Of a stretch of DNA of 64,000 nucleotides, positions 13,201 through 28,200 are shown one piece after another; within the stretch, counting starts at the first letter, position 1, and the number at the start of each line of letters is the position of its first letter. The notes beneath the pieces are model-generated. The model was not told the DNA's origin. It worked only from the letters and a program-made list of their open reading frames with translations, and did not search any database. This stretch comes from Apteryx mantelli (Eukaryota > Chordata > Aves > Apterygiformes > Apterygidae), in contig NC_089990.1 in assembly GCF_036417845.1 (NCBI RefSeq), forward strand, positions 4,600,001 to 4,664,000, read 5' to 3'. Position numbers and translations under genes: made by a program.

Positions 13201-16200
13201 TCTTAATGCACTGGATGAAAAGACTGTGGGACAAAGATTTAACTACAACAAAACATCCAACTGAAACTGAAAAGCCTACTAAAATGGTTTTAGCATACTT
13301 TGAGAAAGTTTTCAAAATAACAGTTTGTTTTCTGCTTCCCAGTACATTAATTTTCCAAACATTATAGGAAAATAGTAGCTTACATTTGAATGAATTTTCT
13401 GCAAAATCCTTTTCAAGCTGAAGAAAGATTCTCTTACACCAATACCCAATAGAATACGATAAATGCATGCAAATAGACACACATGGTCTTATTGCTGGCA
13501 TAGCTCTAGAACTGCCACCACTACAAGAGTCAGGCTTTGGTAAATCTTCTTCTGAAGAAAGGCTCTTCCTGATTTTGTTCCAGCAGCAGCTGGAAAGACA
13601 GTTGAAGACAAGTACAACAGTCTAGCCCACAAAATACAAATTGCAGAATCTACCTTACAGCCACTACTCCGGAGAGCAGTACTGTTGGTTACACCCAGAT
13701 TCAAGAGCACCAGGAAGATTCTGCTGCTGTGTGTCCATCCAGCTATATCCCAACTACACGTCTGGGAAATACACAGGTAAAAAGCTCCTTTGCCAATTTT
13801 TCCTGTAGAAACAAACCCAGAAGTGGGCCAGACAACGGGTGCAGCGTACTCCAAATCCCCGATCTGTGCAATGACTGAATGAAGACTTTGGTTCTCAATA
13901 GGCAATACAGAAGCAGCTGCGTTTACTAACCTGGCCTGAAGAAAATCATATTAGTACATTCTAGTTTAAGTCACTTTGTATAGCCTTGTACATGAAACAA
14001 TTTCATATTAGAAGAAAATACGCAAGTGTTGGGAAATTGGTATATATTAAAGTTAAAACCATTTCGCTAAAGACAATGGCTTTAGACTCAATGGAGGAAA
14101 TTTTTCACTTTTCTATTATGAAATGAAATCCAAAAGTCACATTTTAAATTAGGAAATAACATCCATTATCCATCAATTGTAAAATAAAAAGTTAATAAAA
14201 AGTTGGAAGGTAGTATGGTTTCTCTTCCAAGAAATTTTTTCAATCTTTTATTTCAAAAAAGTATTAGAATAGCTCCATGAGTTCAGCAAAAAGTAATGAG
14301 TAAAGCAAAAGATTCAAGCCTATATATTTTTACATGGCATTCATACATCACATCTACTTATTGCTTTTTACAGATAGATGCTATTTTTTATTCAAAATGA
14401 AAAAAAATGATTTCTACTCCAAAAATGCTTTTACAATGAACAACAGATTTATTTAGCATAACAGATGCTAACCCATCTAACGAAATGTCGATGTGAAGTT
14501 TATGCAATTTGGGTAACTTTTGAAAACTAAAGATGCAATAAATGATTGAGAAAATATTATAAGAAAAGGGGGGGTCATCTCCATTAGGAACTGGGGAAAT
14601 TTTGGAAGTGGAGTGCTCCTTTAAAAGCAAGATAGATTTCATCTAAATCAAAATGGAAGCAGATTGGCAGCACTTAAAATAAGAATAGTTTTTCAAGAAT
14701 TAATAGACTGAAGAAGCAAGGAAAGCTGGCAAGTGCAAAAGTGCACATGACTTATGACAACTCATCTAGAAGTGAAATTATACAAATTCTTTGCTTAACT
14801 CAGTTTAGACTGAATAACTCTAAATTGTGGGTGTTGTGCAAAGACTAAATATAAGACACCATCAAGGATTACTCATGAACCATAGCATATTTCAATTCAC
14901 TATCTCTGCAGAAGCAACAAAAGCCAAAAGCACACCATTACTGAGGTTAATTTAAAAAGAGGAACTACAAAAATCTGAGGAAGTTTGTTAAAAAGAAACT
15001 AAGCGGCAACTAAAAGAGCAAAGTCTTCACTGACCGCATGGAGACAATTTAAAGGCACAGTATCGGAGGTTCAGAACAAAAGAGTTTAGGGAAAAAAGAA
15101 CAGAAAGTCAGATTTTGGAGGGGGAGCTAGTAGAAGTAAGAAGGCATCTTCCATAAGCTTAAGTTATGTTCTAAAGTAAAAACAGAAGCCTCAGATTTTC
15201 TCAGGTCTAATTTAAAGCACAGTAAGGCAGTCAAAGAGTATTAACATTATGTTTAACATTTGTTCTCCCTCTGCATTTGTTATTTGTTACCATCAAAGAC
15301 ATTGCCAGAATAGACTGGCCTTTGCTTTGATCCAGTGCAACCATTTTTATGTTCCATTTCCATCCCTGTTAGATCACATTTCGCATAAGCTAAATGTTGA
15401 ATTTGAAATGCAAGGACTAGTTGAGAAATCTACACTTGAACACCATGTTGAAAAATGCATTTTCATAAAAATATGCTGACCTATGGTAGGGTGCTTTTTT
15501 TTTTTTTTTTTTTTGACAAAACTGTTTCAAAATTTTATTTGGAAACTAGATTAGAAGGAAAAATACCAGGTCTGCTCCTAACCAGGAACATCCAAAGACT
15601 TTCCTACCCAGTTTTTCCGGTAACACTTTAGTAGAGTCTAAGCCTAAAAACATCTAAGCACAACAGCAGCTTTATTCATGTAACCTGGCCTATAGAAGTC
15701 AAAGAAGGTATCAAATTAAATTGAAAGCATAAGACCTGATCCTAAAGACATACTTTTAGCCAATCTAAACACGGGTCTGAGATCACTACTTGGAAAATGA
15801 GTAAAACTTATTAGTCCGTCAGATACAAGAAAGTCAGACTAAAAGAACCAATTATGCTTCTGGCTGTGAGGAAAACAAGAAAAGAAGAACAAAATACTCC
15901 TAAAACATGCAATTGCAAATACCTCAGAAACATCTGCACATGATGATCTCGGGAGACATAAGTTTTCCCTGTCCACACAATGCATGGACCTCTCGCAATT
16001 CAAATCCTGGGATGGTTAGCATTTATATGGAACATTAACAGCATCAAAAAAAAAAAAAAAGCCCCCTCAGTTTAATTACATTTCACACAGTGATTATTAA
16101 ATCACTTGCAGGCCAACGGTAACGAAGAAATACAGGCAGGCCAGTGGGCTTACTAAATGTTACATCCCCAAACCAGCTTATGATTACATGTTCTGCCAAC

Positions 16201-19200
16201 TATTCTTCTGTCACACAAATATCCAGTCTTTCCCTTTCTCCCATCTCCGGCAGAAAGCCAAGTCTCCCTCCTTGAAGAAAGTCCTACCAGGAGAAAACTA
16301 CCAGATTTGTGTTCTAGCTCATGGAGTTAATTTTGCTAAGCAAAGCTGCTGTCTCTCAAAGAAGATAAGTAGGTATGATTCTCCTTCCCTCAAAGCTACA
16401 TACAGAACTGAAGAGGATATATTCATACTTCAAATTAGTATTTGAGACTGAAAGGTCACTAATCATTAGCTGATCTTTTGTCTGTTCCTTTGAGGTGAAG
16501 GCCATCACTTTAAGACTGATGTATCACTTTAAGATTGATAAAAGAGACAGAACAGATTTTTTCTTCACATATTTTCAACCTTAGTAATACTATCACAAGC
16601 CATTCTTACCTTCCTTAGTTTTGGTTGATAGTCTGAGACAAGGTAAATTATGGGGTTTAATTAATATAACAAAGCAAATCAAGGCTGGAAATGGATAACA
16701 GGCTGAGTTAAAGCAAAATTTAAATGGAGATTTGTGATTAAATGATAGCATGCAAACCAGGGCTAGCATACATTTAACTATTACCAGTTTCTAAACTGGC
16801 GGGTGCTTCAGAGCTCAAAATAGGGGCGCACTAGCCGTTGGCATCAGGGAGGAAATCTCGTTTAATTCAAATAGTTTCATTCGTACTACTGAAACTGTAG
16901 CTCCCATGAGTCCTCCATATTACATCTCAATTTCTAATGTGAGAGAGAAAATAGGAATTTAGGTAATTGTTTCAAAACATGTAAGACCTCTCAAAAGAAT
17001 TTGGCAGAGTAAGCTTTAAAGTTCTGGGCATAATTGTGGAAGGGAGACGACAACATGCTTATTTCTGGTATGTCTTCATGGAGCAAAAAACAGAGGCTTG
17101 AAAATATCCTAGATGAAGTTGCAGTATTCTAGAAGAGCATTGGAATAATGCTCCTGGCCTACATAAACGTCCAGCAGTATGGTTTTAGAGAAACACTGAC
17201 TGAAATACTGCAACTTTCTCATGCATGGTGAACATTTACATCAATGCCGTTATCTTGGCAACTAAGCCATCAAAAAGAGAGCTCTTTGTAGCAATATTTC
17301 TTCAAAAGGATGAACTCCCCCCCCCAAAAAAGACTTCAACACAAAGTCTTCTTCTACAGATAAGATGCTGTCATTAACAGAGCAAGGAAAGAAAACCATG
17401 CTGTCATGCACTCAAATGTTATCGGTGTTGCTTACCTAGCAGTTGTCATAGCCATGCTTACAAGCACAAATGGTATCTATGAAATGCCAGCAGGATGACA
17501 ACTTGCAGTACAGTGGGAAGACCCAGTGCTTTAAAGGGATTATCACACAAGTAATTTGGAACACTTGCACCAGTGAATATAACCATCAGAAAAACCAACA
17601 TCAGCAACCTACGTTCTTGTTAATACTTATGAATAGAGGTTTTTTGGTTTTTTTTAAAGCAGGCTGTATGGAAAGTGTTAACACTTACTTTACTACACTG
17701 CTTAATTTGCCAGTATAATTGTCTATGACTAAAATGGTTGAATAATTAGAGCCTGCCAATGAGATAAGCTGTTATGTTTTAAGAACTTTTGTTTTTCTGG
17801 CATGTGCAAAGGAAAAAGACTTTGTTACAGAAGCTCCCCCAGTTCTTATGTTAGCCCTAGAAATTTCTTACTAACAGAATCCTGTCTTTCCTCATCTCCT
17901 TTCATGATTCCAAGACTACAAATCATAAGACAGAAAATTTGAAAGCCAATGGTATAGCCATAAGTAAAGAAATGGATAAAGTTGTCTCTTTGATATATAT
18001 ACCAGCTGCATGATAAGAAGTGAGCCAACTGCATTTACGTGCATGTATCCACCATTTACTTTGTTTTCAGCAGTGATTTCAATTACAATCTGCAAACATT
18101 GAAGGAAAATAGAAGCAGAGAGCTCAACTGTGGACAGCTAAGCACAATTTGTGACTGAGCAGGCATACTACATTTGAGTTCATTGTATTACTTTAATCAG
18201 AAGGGAGTTCTTTCCAATATCGGTTATTACATAGTTTATGCACATAAGTGATACAAATTATATGATGAAATAAGAAAACACAAAAGTCAAAAAAACAAGA
18301 ATAAGCATTGTTGTATTAATCAATCACCTAAGTACATTTATCAATAAGCATCACTGAGAGGCAGTTAGCCTTTTTCCATATTTCGTGAAAGCAAGAAGCT
18401 TATTTTTTACAAAACAGGAATGAGAATGCTTCCATTTCTAAGTCTGAGCAGACCTCTTCCAACATACACTACTGTGACGCTGCTAGTTTCTGTCGACTTT
18501 AACACAACCCATCGTCTTGCCGTTTCCACCATAACTATATATTTCTCCTAAACCGGACTTATGATACAGTTTATTCAGCAGCCTTTGCCATATCCCTGTT
18601 TTTGTTTTTTGTTTGCTTGTTTTAGACTTTTCTGAGATAGAGACCTGAAAATACTTCCAGTTTGCATACCTCACATACAGATGTCTGTATGCTAAAAAAG
18701 CCGTATTTCTGCATTATCTTTAGTCTTGCCAATTTATTTACCAAGAAGGATTAAATGCAGATGCTCAGAAATTTTATTAAAAAAAGAACCATTGATGAGC
18801 TAACATTAAACTCCAGTTATCCACATCTGAAAAATCACTCTTCATTTTAATACTCTGTACCAAGCTTTAAACTTTAAAGTGCTGCTAACAACTTACAGAA
18901 GTCCAAACAAAACAGTTTAGAAAATAAGCCTACTTGTATTACATTTTACTCCTTCCTTGTTTTAGTAATACTGCTTTGGGAAGTAAAAATGTAATGAAAA
19001 CTGTGGATATGTACTAGTTGCATATTAATGAATGGAAGCTGCCAGTTTGTTGCGATATTTCAGTAGTGAATAACTTTACCATCTAAGAATATGATTTGTC
19101 TTCAATATTATCGCTAAGAATACCCTTATTTTCTGTCATGGTTTAATCTTTCAGGGAATCATGTAAGTACCATATAAATGATATAACCATTGTATGACAG

Positions 19201-22200
19201 AGAAAAATGGATCCATGAGAGCTCAGTAAATATTTAAAGGTTAGATTTCAACTTACTGACTTTAAACTGAAGTCTATAAGCCCAATATTATAATGACAAA
19301 TGATGTATGTAAAAAGAAGAAAAAAAAAGTAATTTTGGAGCCTACTAAAACTCATGAGGCTTCCTGTCCAGTTTGTCGAGAAACTAAAAAAAGAAAATAA
19401 AAAAGATTTGGCTTTCATCATTAACCACAGAAACAGCACTTAGCCAGAACAAACAAATTGCATTGTTTAAGTGACAGTGCCTGCTTCAGGCAGGAAATGG
19501 AAATTAACAGAGACTTCTAAGATAATCCAGGAAAAGAGGTTTCCCAGAGAGACCACAGAATCCTTGGAGATGCTCAAAACTCAACCGGTGAAGGCCCCGG
19601 ACAACCTGCTCTAACTGGACCTGCTTTGACCAAGAGGCTAACTAGATGACTCTGCAGATCTCCTCCAACCTATTTAATTATATGATTTTAAATGGTACAG
19701 TTTGGGTTTTTTAGGAGTATAATCAATCATACCACTATTTGGATACTTCTGATATCAGTTCATTGTGATGGTAAAGAGGAAAACGAAAGATGCATTTAAG
19801 AAGCCAAATGTACCTAAATATACATCTATCTTGTATAAAAGATCCTGATAGTTCTGCTAGCTATGAATTCAGATGTCAGTATTAATCAAACACAAACCTT
19901 CATATAACAAATAGGAGCTCAATGGAAGAAGAAGAAAAAAAAAGTTAAATTCAACTTCAGAGTATCCTGTGTCCAGTTTGTCAAAATGAAAGTGAACATA
20001 CTACTGTAACTAAGTGCCTTGCTGCTACGTTATTATCTACAACAGGACAGAAAACAAGATGAAGCCAGAAAATGAAAGTTAGTTTTGGTGAGAGGCAGAG
20101 GGGGAGGGAGAGAGATTATTTGAGACCATTTTTCTCATGGGTGCAGATTGCAAGTTCTTTTCATAAGGTACCTAACACTTTCCATTAAAATTGAAATAAC
20201 ATTCCAAACAAGGTTTCAGAAACTACTAATTCATCCTAATTTTTCCAGGAACCTCAGAAGAAAGGAGCTCTTAAGCTTGCCAAGCTTATGTGAAAATGTA
20301 TGCTCATGAGGATTCCCCTCAAACTCTACGCACTGTGCTTAGGGGTTCAGAGTTCAAATCTTAATGCTAATGCATGACTAGGGATGTTAAACTTAGAACA
20401 TTTTGAAACTTTTCTTTGAAAAGGAAAAATGAAGCCTGACTAATTTAATATCTAATATCACAACTCTTTATATTTACTTAGTTTCCAAAATTAAGCATTG
20501 AATAATTAAAAGATGTCAGAATTTAGAGCGATTGTGCATACAGATGTGGACAGCAGCCACTTCAGCTGGAAGACAAAAAAGTAATATTTAAATTAATTTT
20601 TTTATCTAGTGCGTACACTCTGAAGTAAAACAGAAGCAGAGTCTGTTTTCATCTACTATCTTTGTGGTTGCTTCATATTTTAATTGACATAATAAAATGA
20701 TATGGAATAGACAGAAGTTCAATATAAGTCCGTATTTATTATGGAACCACAGATAGCAGGATTTACACTCTGTAGCACTGTCTACAAAATGGGAAGTAAT
20801 AACATAACAGAAAACTTTCTTTTTCTTTAAACAGTAGACACAGGCACTACTCATGTTACGAAGTTAAGTCTGAGTATTTAGCACTGAGGTTTGTTGTTTT
20901 ATATTCAGAAAAGTTAGGTCATTAGTACAGAATATGATTTTATATATACACATATTTAATGACAACTTGAAGGAGATCATCCTCCAACTGATTCCAAATG
21001 ATTTTTTTTAAATGCAAGTGGAATTGCCATAATTAAAATTTAAATTACAAATCACCTGGAATACTAATAGTAAAAATTATAACTAGACAACCTCCCTCAA
21101 AGGAGTGAAACTTTCAAAAGACTATAAGCCTTTCTAACCTGAGCACGGAGTCAGTTTGTGGAAAAAGCTAACCACTTAAAGTTTCTTTATAAGCAAGAGA
21201 CCATTTAAGAAATAAGCTTTTTAATGCTTCTGTTCAGAAGGACCTACTATAGGAACTATATTAATCCACTGGTTAGAATTTTCATATGTACTTAAGTAAA
21301 CTTAAATTATGTTGCTTGAACTTCATCTTCACTTCATGATTAATATTGCAGTTGCTTATGCTTTTAAAAAACTGAATTCAAAGTATTAAAACATGCTTCG
21401 CATTTTCAGCAGTTACGTGCATAGCTAGTTCTACTTCTGTGTTTCCAGCCTTGCTTTCTATTCATCTTAGACACAGTTCTGTGAGAATTTCACTTTCACA
21501 CACTTCTCTACCTTTAATAGGTTGAATTTAATTACTAACTCAGAAGTATGCTGAAGTTTCAAAGCTGAGCTTTATGCAACTGTATTATTCAACTCTTCCT
21601 TCTTTGAAAATGGCAACTCAAGTCAAAGGCCCAAAACAATGCTAGGAACAGAGAACAGAAAATTATTTCATTGCATACCCACAGCTTAAACACTGCATGC
21701 AGTTCCAATCACACCATCTTAAAAAAGAGACTGTGCAACATATACACAGAGTATCATAAGTGCACAAATGAAAGTTTTTTCAGTGTAAGAAGAGATTATA
21801 TAGAATAGGTTTCATGAGCCTGGAAGAGACGCACAGAATCAATTTCAATTATTTTCAGTAAAAATATGGGGCCTCAAACAAAGTTATCAGGTAAGAGGAA
21901 AAGATTATTAGCTTTTCATAGGGAATACGGGGCCAGATAGACCTTTGGTCTTAACACAGTTATGTTCAATTTATAAATTAGAAACATATTTTTTCAGACA
22001 AATAAAATGATCAGATACCGCACACACATTGGGATTGGTACCTGTTAAGCCAGGGAAGAAAGGCCAGTATTCTACAGCTGGGACGTGCGGATTTTGTAAT
22101 AAGGTAGGAGAAGAGGGTAGCAAAGGGAAAAAGAAACTTTCACAATTCAAATGACAGTAGTTTGACAGTAAGGGAAATAGAAATTTTTGAAACTGAAAGG

Positions 22201-25200
22201 AAAAAGAGCACTGGTACAGTTTCAGCTTTTATTTAGTCATCAAATAGCGAGATGCATAGCTGAGACACTCAGGACTTCTGTGCATATTCCGAAAACGTAT
22301 AAAAAGCATGTGTTTCCCTGCCACCGATACGACCAGTATTTAATAGCTAGAGAGAAATGAAAAACCTTACAGGAAAATGAATTACTTTGGTCAGCATTTG
22401 GTGCATGCTCAGTCATTTAATCACTCCTCCAACACATGCATCGTCTCCTAATATGCTACTAAGTGAAACACTGGATATTGGATCATTGTTATGGGAGTGA
22501 CTGTTCTCCTAGTAATACAATATCAAGGAATTTTAGTACAGGGCTGTTTCACATTAGATATTAGCAATTTTTTCATATTGCTTCTCAGTTTCATACTCTT
22601 CTGCTTGTATTTCTTCTCTGAGCCATTTAAAAGAACAAAAGAAAGGGAAAAAAAACACCACTGCCAAGACTGTGGGTGGTTACAAGCTCCTTTTTTCTAC
22701 TGGGTGTTTGACAGAGCACAAAATAGATTCTATTTTTGTGAAAAAGATATTACCAAAAGATCTAAAGTGGTGTTTGGGTTCCAAATTCATTAATTCAGGA
22801 TTTTGGAAATACCTGCTTAATGGTTATTCATGTCACTAATTTTAGTTACATGATCTGAGCACTGAATGTGACAAAGGAGAAACTGCACATGACCATGCAA
22901 TTGAAGATTCTCATAAAGCACAGGCAAGCTGCACAGGCAACCAGAAACTGTATTTCACACCTTCCAAGTTCTTGACTCTACAAACTAAACAGCGCTACTA
23001 AACAAAAAAAATCCTCTTCAAAATTATACTTTTATCACATTAGGGACTTGAACAAGCAACCTCTAGGTTTGAAGCATGGCTCTTCCACATAAAGTACATA
23101 TTTCCGTAACTGGAACAGATCAACAGCTGTCTCTGACAGATTTGGAGGGACTGGGACCCAGCACATTGGCTTTAAAGCCAGGTAGCCTTGAGGAACCAAG
23201 CCGCTATTCTGCCCCATTCCTAGCAGTCTCCTAGCAGACAGTGGACGTGTCTACATTAGCCATTCAAGCAATTCTGGTTTTGGATTTAAGGCATCTCCAC
23301 TTGCCTCATGTCGGTTTGGGTATATGTGGTTTTTACTGACATTTTCACTCATCAAAAACTAAACTAGAAGCTCTGATTCAAATCTTGGAGCAACTGGGGG
23401 GCATGCAGGTGCTGACCTGCTGCGCACCAAAGCAGTGATGAAACCAACAAACGAATTCAGTGAATTCATCACCACGTTACCCCGTTAGAAGGGTCCAGGC
23501 TTTCCCAGTATACAATAGCATCCTGCTCCAACTTTTGAATATGTATGTTCAGTCATTTTAGCATGGCACAACAAAAACAAAAGCACAAGAACACACGAAG
23601 AGGAGAGGATCATTTAAAATAATTACATACGCACCAACTGACTATATAGTTGAAGGGACATTACTCCATGCCAAGGATTAGCTTCCCCTTCACTTCTAAA
23701 GGCTTCCTGCAATTTTTTATAATAACCTTTCAATAAAGCCCCAGGAATCTTTTGTAATTTGAAATGCTAGGCAACAACTCCCACACGGAGGCTATCCGCT
23801 TCCCTAAACTAAATGGCATTTTAGTATTCTGTCTAGCCTACAATTCTTAAAGCAGCTTAACATTAGAAAGAGTGAAATCTGTTTTCATGACAGTTCAGCA
23901 AGAATTTTTATTAAGCTTGTGTATTATAACTCAGGGCATCTCCTACTTAAACTGACAATATTACTTATTGGTTGCTCACAAGCATTCAAAGACTTAATTC
24001 TGTCAATTTTTTTTAATTTTGAAATTTCAAATTTCCACTTCAAATTTTCCCATTACTTTTCTATGAAAAAGTTAAAATAATCATCAATCCACTCCTAAAT
24101 GATGCAAAGTCTCAGTTTATTAAGCATTACTAGAATGCATGCAAAACCCCAGAAAAAGCTTATGTTAGTCTCTGTATGCTTGGATATACACATTCACAGT
24201 CTTTGCCCCGAAGAGTTTACCATCTAGAGACATGAGGCAGAGGAAAAGGGCTACAACAGTGCAACTGTAACCAACGTTTACTATATGACTTATAAGTAAC
24301 TTCATCCTCAAAAAAGGTATAACTGGATAAACTAAATAGAAATATTTAAAAAGAAAACGAGAATGCTTCAAGACAAAGGACACTGGAAAACAAGGTGAGT
24401 GTAGAATAAAGCAGGAAGAAAAAGCTCTGTAGAAAATGGGTAAACAGTTCATAGGTACAGAGTAAAAGGGGGCTAATCATAACTACAACATTCTCTTGAG
24501 ATATGAAGGCCGCTGCTGTAGCGACTTCAGCACCTGTTCTTATTTGTTGGTGCCTCCTGCTGACACTGTCCTATGATTCCAACTCATGCCAGACCTCATG
24601 GCAGCATTTAAGAATGGTTGCAGCTACTTTTGTTAGTTTAAAAGTAAATATATAATATCTCTCATTACTACGTGTAATGAGTTGAAGTGAATCCTTACAT
24701 AAACGTTTTAGTTCTATGCGAGCCTTTCATGTACGGTCTTGTCCACCCCATATTAATTCTACCTATTAACACAATAAAGCGATAAAGGGACAAATTGAAG
24801 TAGATGTTTGTTTTAATACACAGATGGCCAGGGATCCTCATGTTCTGCAGTTACATCTGCTGGTCAGCAGGCTATGGATAAACCTGAGATGCGGGGTTCC
24901 TTCAAGCCTAGTTCCACAAAAATCTTTGTTGAGAAATCATACCTCACCACTCAAACTGCACCTTTCAAGCACTTCAGATCACATTAGTGATAATCACACC
25001 TGCCCAAGCAAAAAACTATTTTAGTTCTGTAACAGAGAATAAGGCTTTTTTCTCCAAAGTGCTACAATCTTTTCTAGATCTGTCAGAAATCACTAGTCTT
25101 TTTCTGGTTAACAGTAGTACTGGTAGTTAATGTAAACCAGAACTTAAAGCTATGCATCTAGTAACCTGGCAGTAGCAGGCAACGAACTCTTATAATCCCA

Positions 25201-28200
25201 GGTCAGCTGAAAGAATAGTGAGAACAAACTGTAAGACAGCCAAAGAAAAGCAGGGAATTTAGAAGTCTCTTCACACTGCCATGTAGAATATTTAACACAA
25301 ATATAAATTATTCATTATTTTTCCATCTTCTGGGGAATTCTAGCCTCCAGGCAGTCTGGTTCAGTTACCTTTTGGCTAAGAACATGTTTTAGCTGTAAGT
25401 GCCAGTCTTGCCAATAAAATGAACTTATACTTTTGAACCAGCTCTGAAAAAATTTCACAAATCATGTGACAAGATATTTGTCACAAGTGAAAAATCAGAA
25501 AAGCAAAGGTTAGTCCATTTTTGTTATAGCACAGGATTTAGCAATATATTTCATAGCCTAAACACGTTTCCCCTCCTCAAATAATAAGCAACAAAGCAGA
25601 AGGGAAGGAAAGAGAGAGATAGAAGATTCAGGAACTTCTGTTCTCTCTGGGAAGCACAATTGTATGGAAACCTAACTGCTGTGCAATCAAGAGTTGAGAG
25701 TTGCCATCACCACAAGTGAAATTGCATGACAAATAAGATTGGGAATTATATTCATACAACCTAATGCTGTATGAAAATTCCTATGTTCTTCTCTGTAACT
25801 TTCTACTAAACACATTTGTGTATATACATTCTGATTTGGATTAATAGGCAAGGAACAGGCACAATGCGGTATTTGTTTCAGATTTCCAAGAGGTTTGTTT
25901 AAAACATTGAGAACATACAGAGACTTTTCTTAAATAAAACCTATGTTTCAAAAATTTAGTACAATTCTGGAATGTCATTCTAACTGGATACTTCACTTGG
26001 AAAATAAAAGTTTGAAGTGGGACAAAAAGACAATGATGAGAGAAGCTTTGGTTTAAGTCACTAGTATACATGTAGGTTAGAAATTCAGCAGGCTACAGAA
26101 AGCTAGCTGAAGGTTTATATTCAGTCCCTAAGGATAAAGCAAATATACTACTCCCCAACAGAATTAAAGCTGGCAACATTACTGGCCTTCAACAAGAAAG
26201 GCTCAGACAATCACAGAATCGCCGAGGTTGGAAGGGACCTCTGCAGATCATCTAGTCCAACCCCCCTGCTCAAGCAGGGTCACCTAGAGCACATTGCACA
26301 GGATTGCATCCAGGCGGGTTTTGAATATCTCCAGAGAAGGAGACTCCACAACCTCTCTGGGCAACCTGTTCCAGCGCACTGTCACCCTCACAGTGAAAAA
26401 GTATTTCCCCATGTTCAGATGGAATTGTCTGTGTTTCAGTTTGTGCCCGTTGCCTCGTGTCCTGTCGCTCGGCACCACTGAAAAGAGTCTGGTCCCATCC
26501 TCTCGACACCCTCCCTTCAGATACTTGTACACGTTGATAAGATCTCCTCTCAGCCTTCTCTTCTCCAGGCTAAACAGGCCCAGCTCTCTCAGCCTTTCCT
26601 CATAAGAGAGATGCTCCAGTCCCCTAATCATCTTTGTGGCCCTTCGCTGGACTTGCTCCAGCAGTGCCACATCCCTCTTGTACTGGGGAGCCCAGAACTG
26701 GACGCAGGACTCCAGATGTGGCCTCACCAGGGCTGAGTAGAGGGCGAGGATCACCTCCCTCGACCTGCTGGCAACACTCTTCCTGATGCACCCCAGGATA
26801 CCATTGGCCTTCTTGGCCACAAGGGCACATTGCTGCCTCATGGCAAACTTGGTGTCCACCAGCACTCCCACGTCCTTCTCAGCAGAGCTGCTTTCCAGCA
26901 GGTCAACCCCCAACCTGTACTGGTGACTGGGGTTATTCCTCCCCAGGTGCAGGACCCTGCACTTCCCTTTGTTGAACTTCATGAGGTTCCTCTCCGCCCA
27001 CCTCTCCAGCCTGTCCAGGTCTCTCTGAATGGCAGCACAGCCCTCTGGTATATCGGCCACTCCTCCCAGTTTTGTATCGTCAGCAAACTTGCTGAGGGTG
27101 CACTCTGTCCCTTCATCCAGGTCATTGATGAAGAAGTTGAACAATGTATCTGATAATTCATTTTCCCTTATCCCAAACATTGCACAGGCTAACGAACCAC
27201 TGTGAGGAATTTTCACAACTGCTTGCTTATAAACTGAGTCATTTCCAGATTTTGCATCTGATGCATTTCTGAACACAAACACACCCCAAAAGCCCTGTCT
27301 AATCTGAATTTCTGTTTTTGTTCAAATCTGAAGTTGCTACCAACAAGAAACACATGTTTTTCAACAGGTTTGATTTCTAGAATGTAATCTAGATTTATGT
27401 CATACATCATATGCTGAAAGTTGAGTTTACTGTTGCTGTTCAGTCAATTACTTGTCATCCCTTCAATCAAAATTGCTATCATCAACAAAAATAACTAACC
27501 ATACAAGAAAATACAACTGGTTTAGAAGTGTATGTTCTATATCCAGCAGAACAACAGTACAAATTAACATTTTCAGTTTTGTTGTTTTTTAACCTGTAAT
27601 CACATGAATGACTACATACCTAAGAAGGGCCAGAAACATGATGTAAAAAAATCAATGAAGTCATGTAAGTAACGCTAGACAGTGGTATCTTAGACCACAA
27701 TCATATTTCTCCCCCAGCAGACACATCCAGGAATCTCAATGTGGGAATTCTGCCTGTGGGGCTGAGACTGTTATTAGCTGTGACAGGATGGCTCATTCCG
27801 GAGTCATATGGGGAATACACTGGTGTTACTCCTGAGCTATATAAAAAGGTAGCAGGTGGTGAGAAAGGAGAAATTCCAAAGCTAATATATTTATAGGCAA
27901 TTCTTCACCTACTTGCAATTGCTTGTAGGTTCCTCCGGAATTAAAAATCGGGAATTAAGTTTGCTGTGACAAATCATAAGCAAGCGAGCCTGATGACCCC
28001 TCTGTATATATCCTGAGTAAAGAAATTGTTTCTTGAGCTGTCAGTTTAATACCAACTAAGCCCATTCATATGTACTAAACTCACATTTCAAAGAGTCCTC
28101 ATGAAAGAGGGGGGAAATTGCTAAAAGCATAAGTTGACTTGGGTCAGCAAGGCAGTAAAGCACAGGTACCTACCTAAAAAAACTGGAAAACACAACTCTT

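Larger units (their letters stand above)
11390..26209 (-). other. LRCH2: LRCH2 intron 1, distal AT-rich part
   Basis: About 14.8 kb of AT-rich intron. It contains two degraded CR1 pieces (listed separately), a 20-nt T tract at 15495-15514 and an A tract near 16047-16060. The 138-codon minus frame at 13489-13905 is not convincing as a gene. No additional LRCH2 exon is seen. Confidence 0.85.

Noticed and set aside
13489..13905. 138-codon open frame on the minus strand within LRCH2 intron 1
   Set aside because: No recognisable domain. The opposite strand also reads through with few stops, and no splice or polyadenylation context supports a gene. It might be a decayed processed pseudogene, but I could not name a parent.
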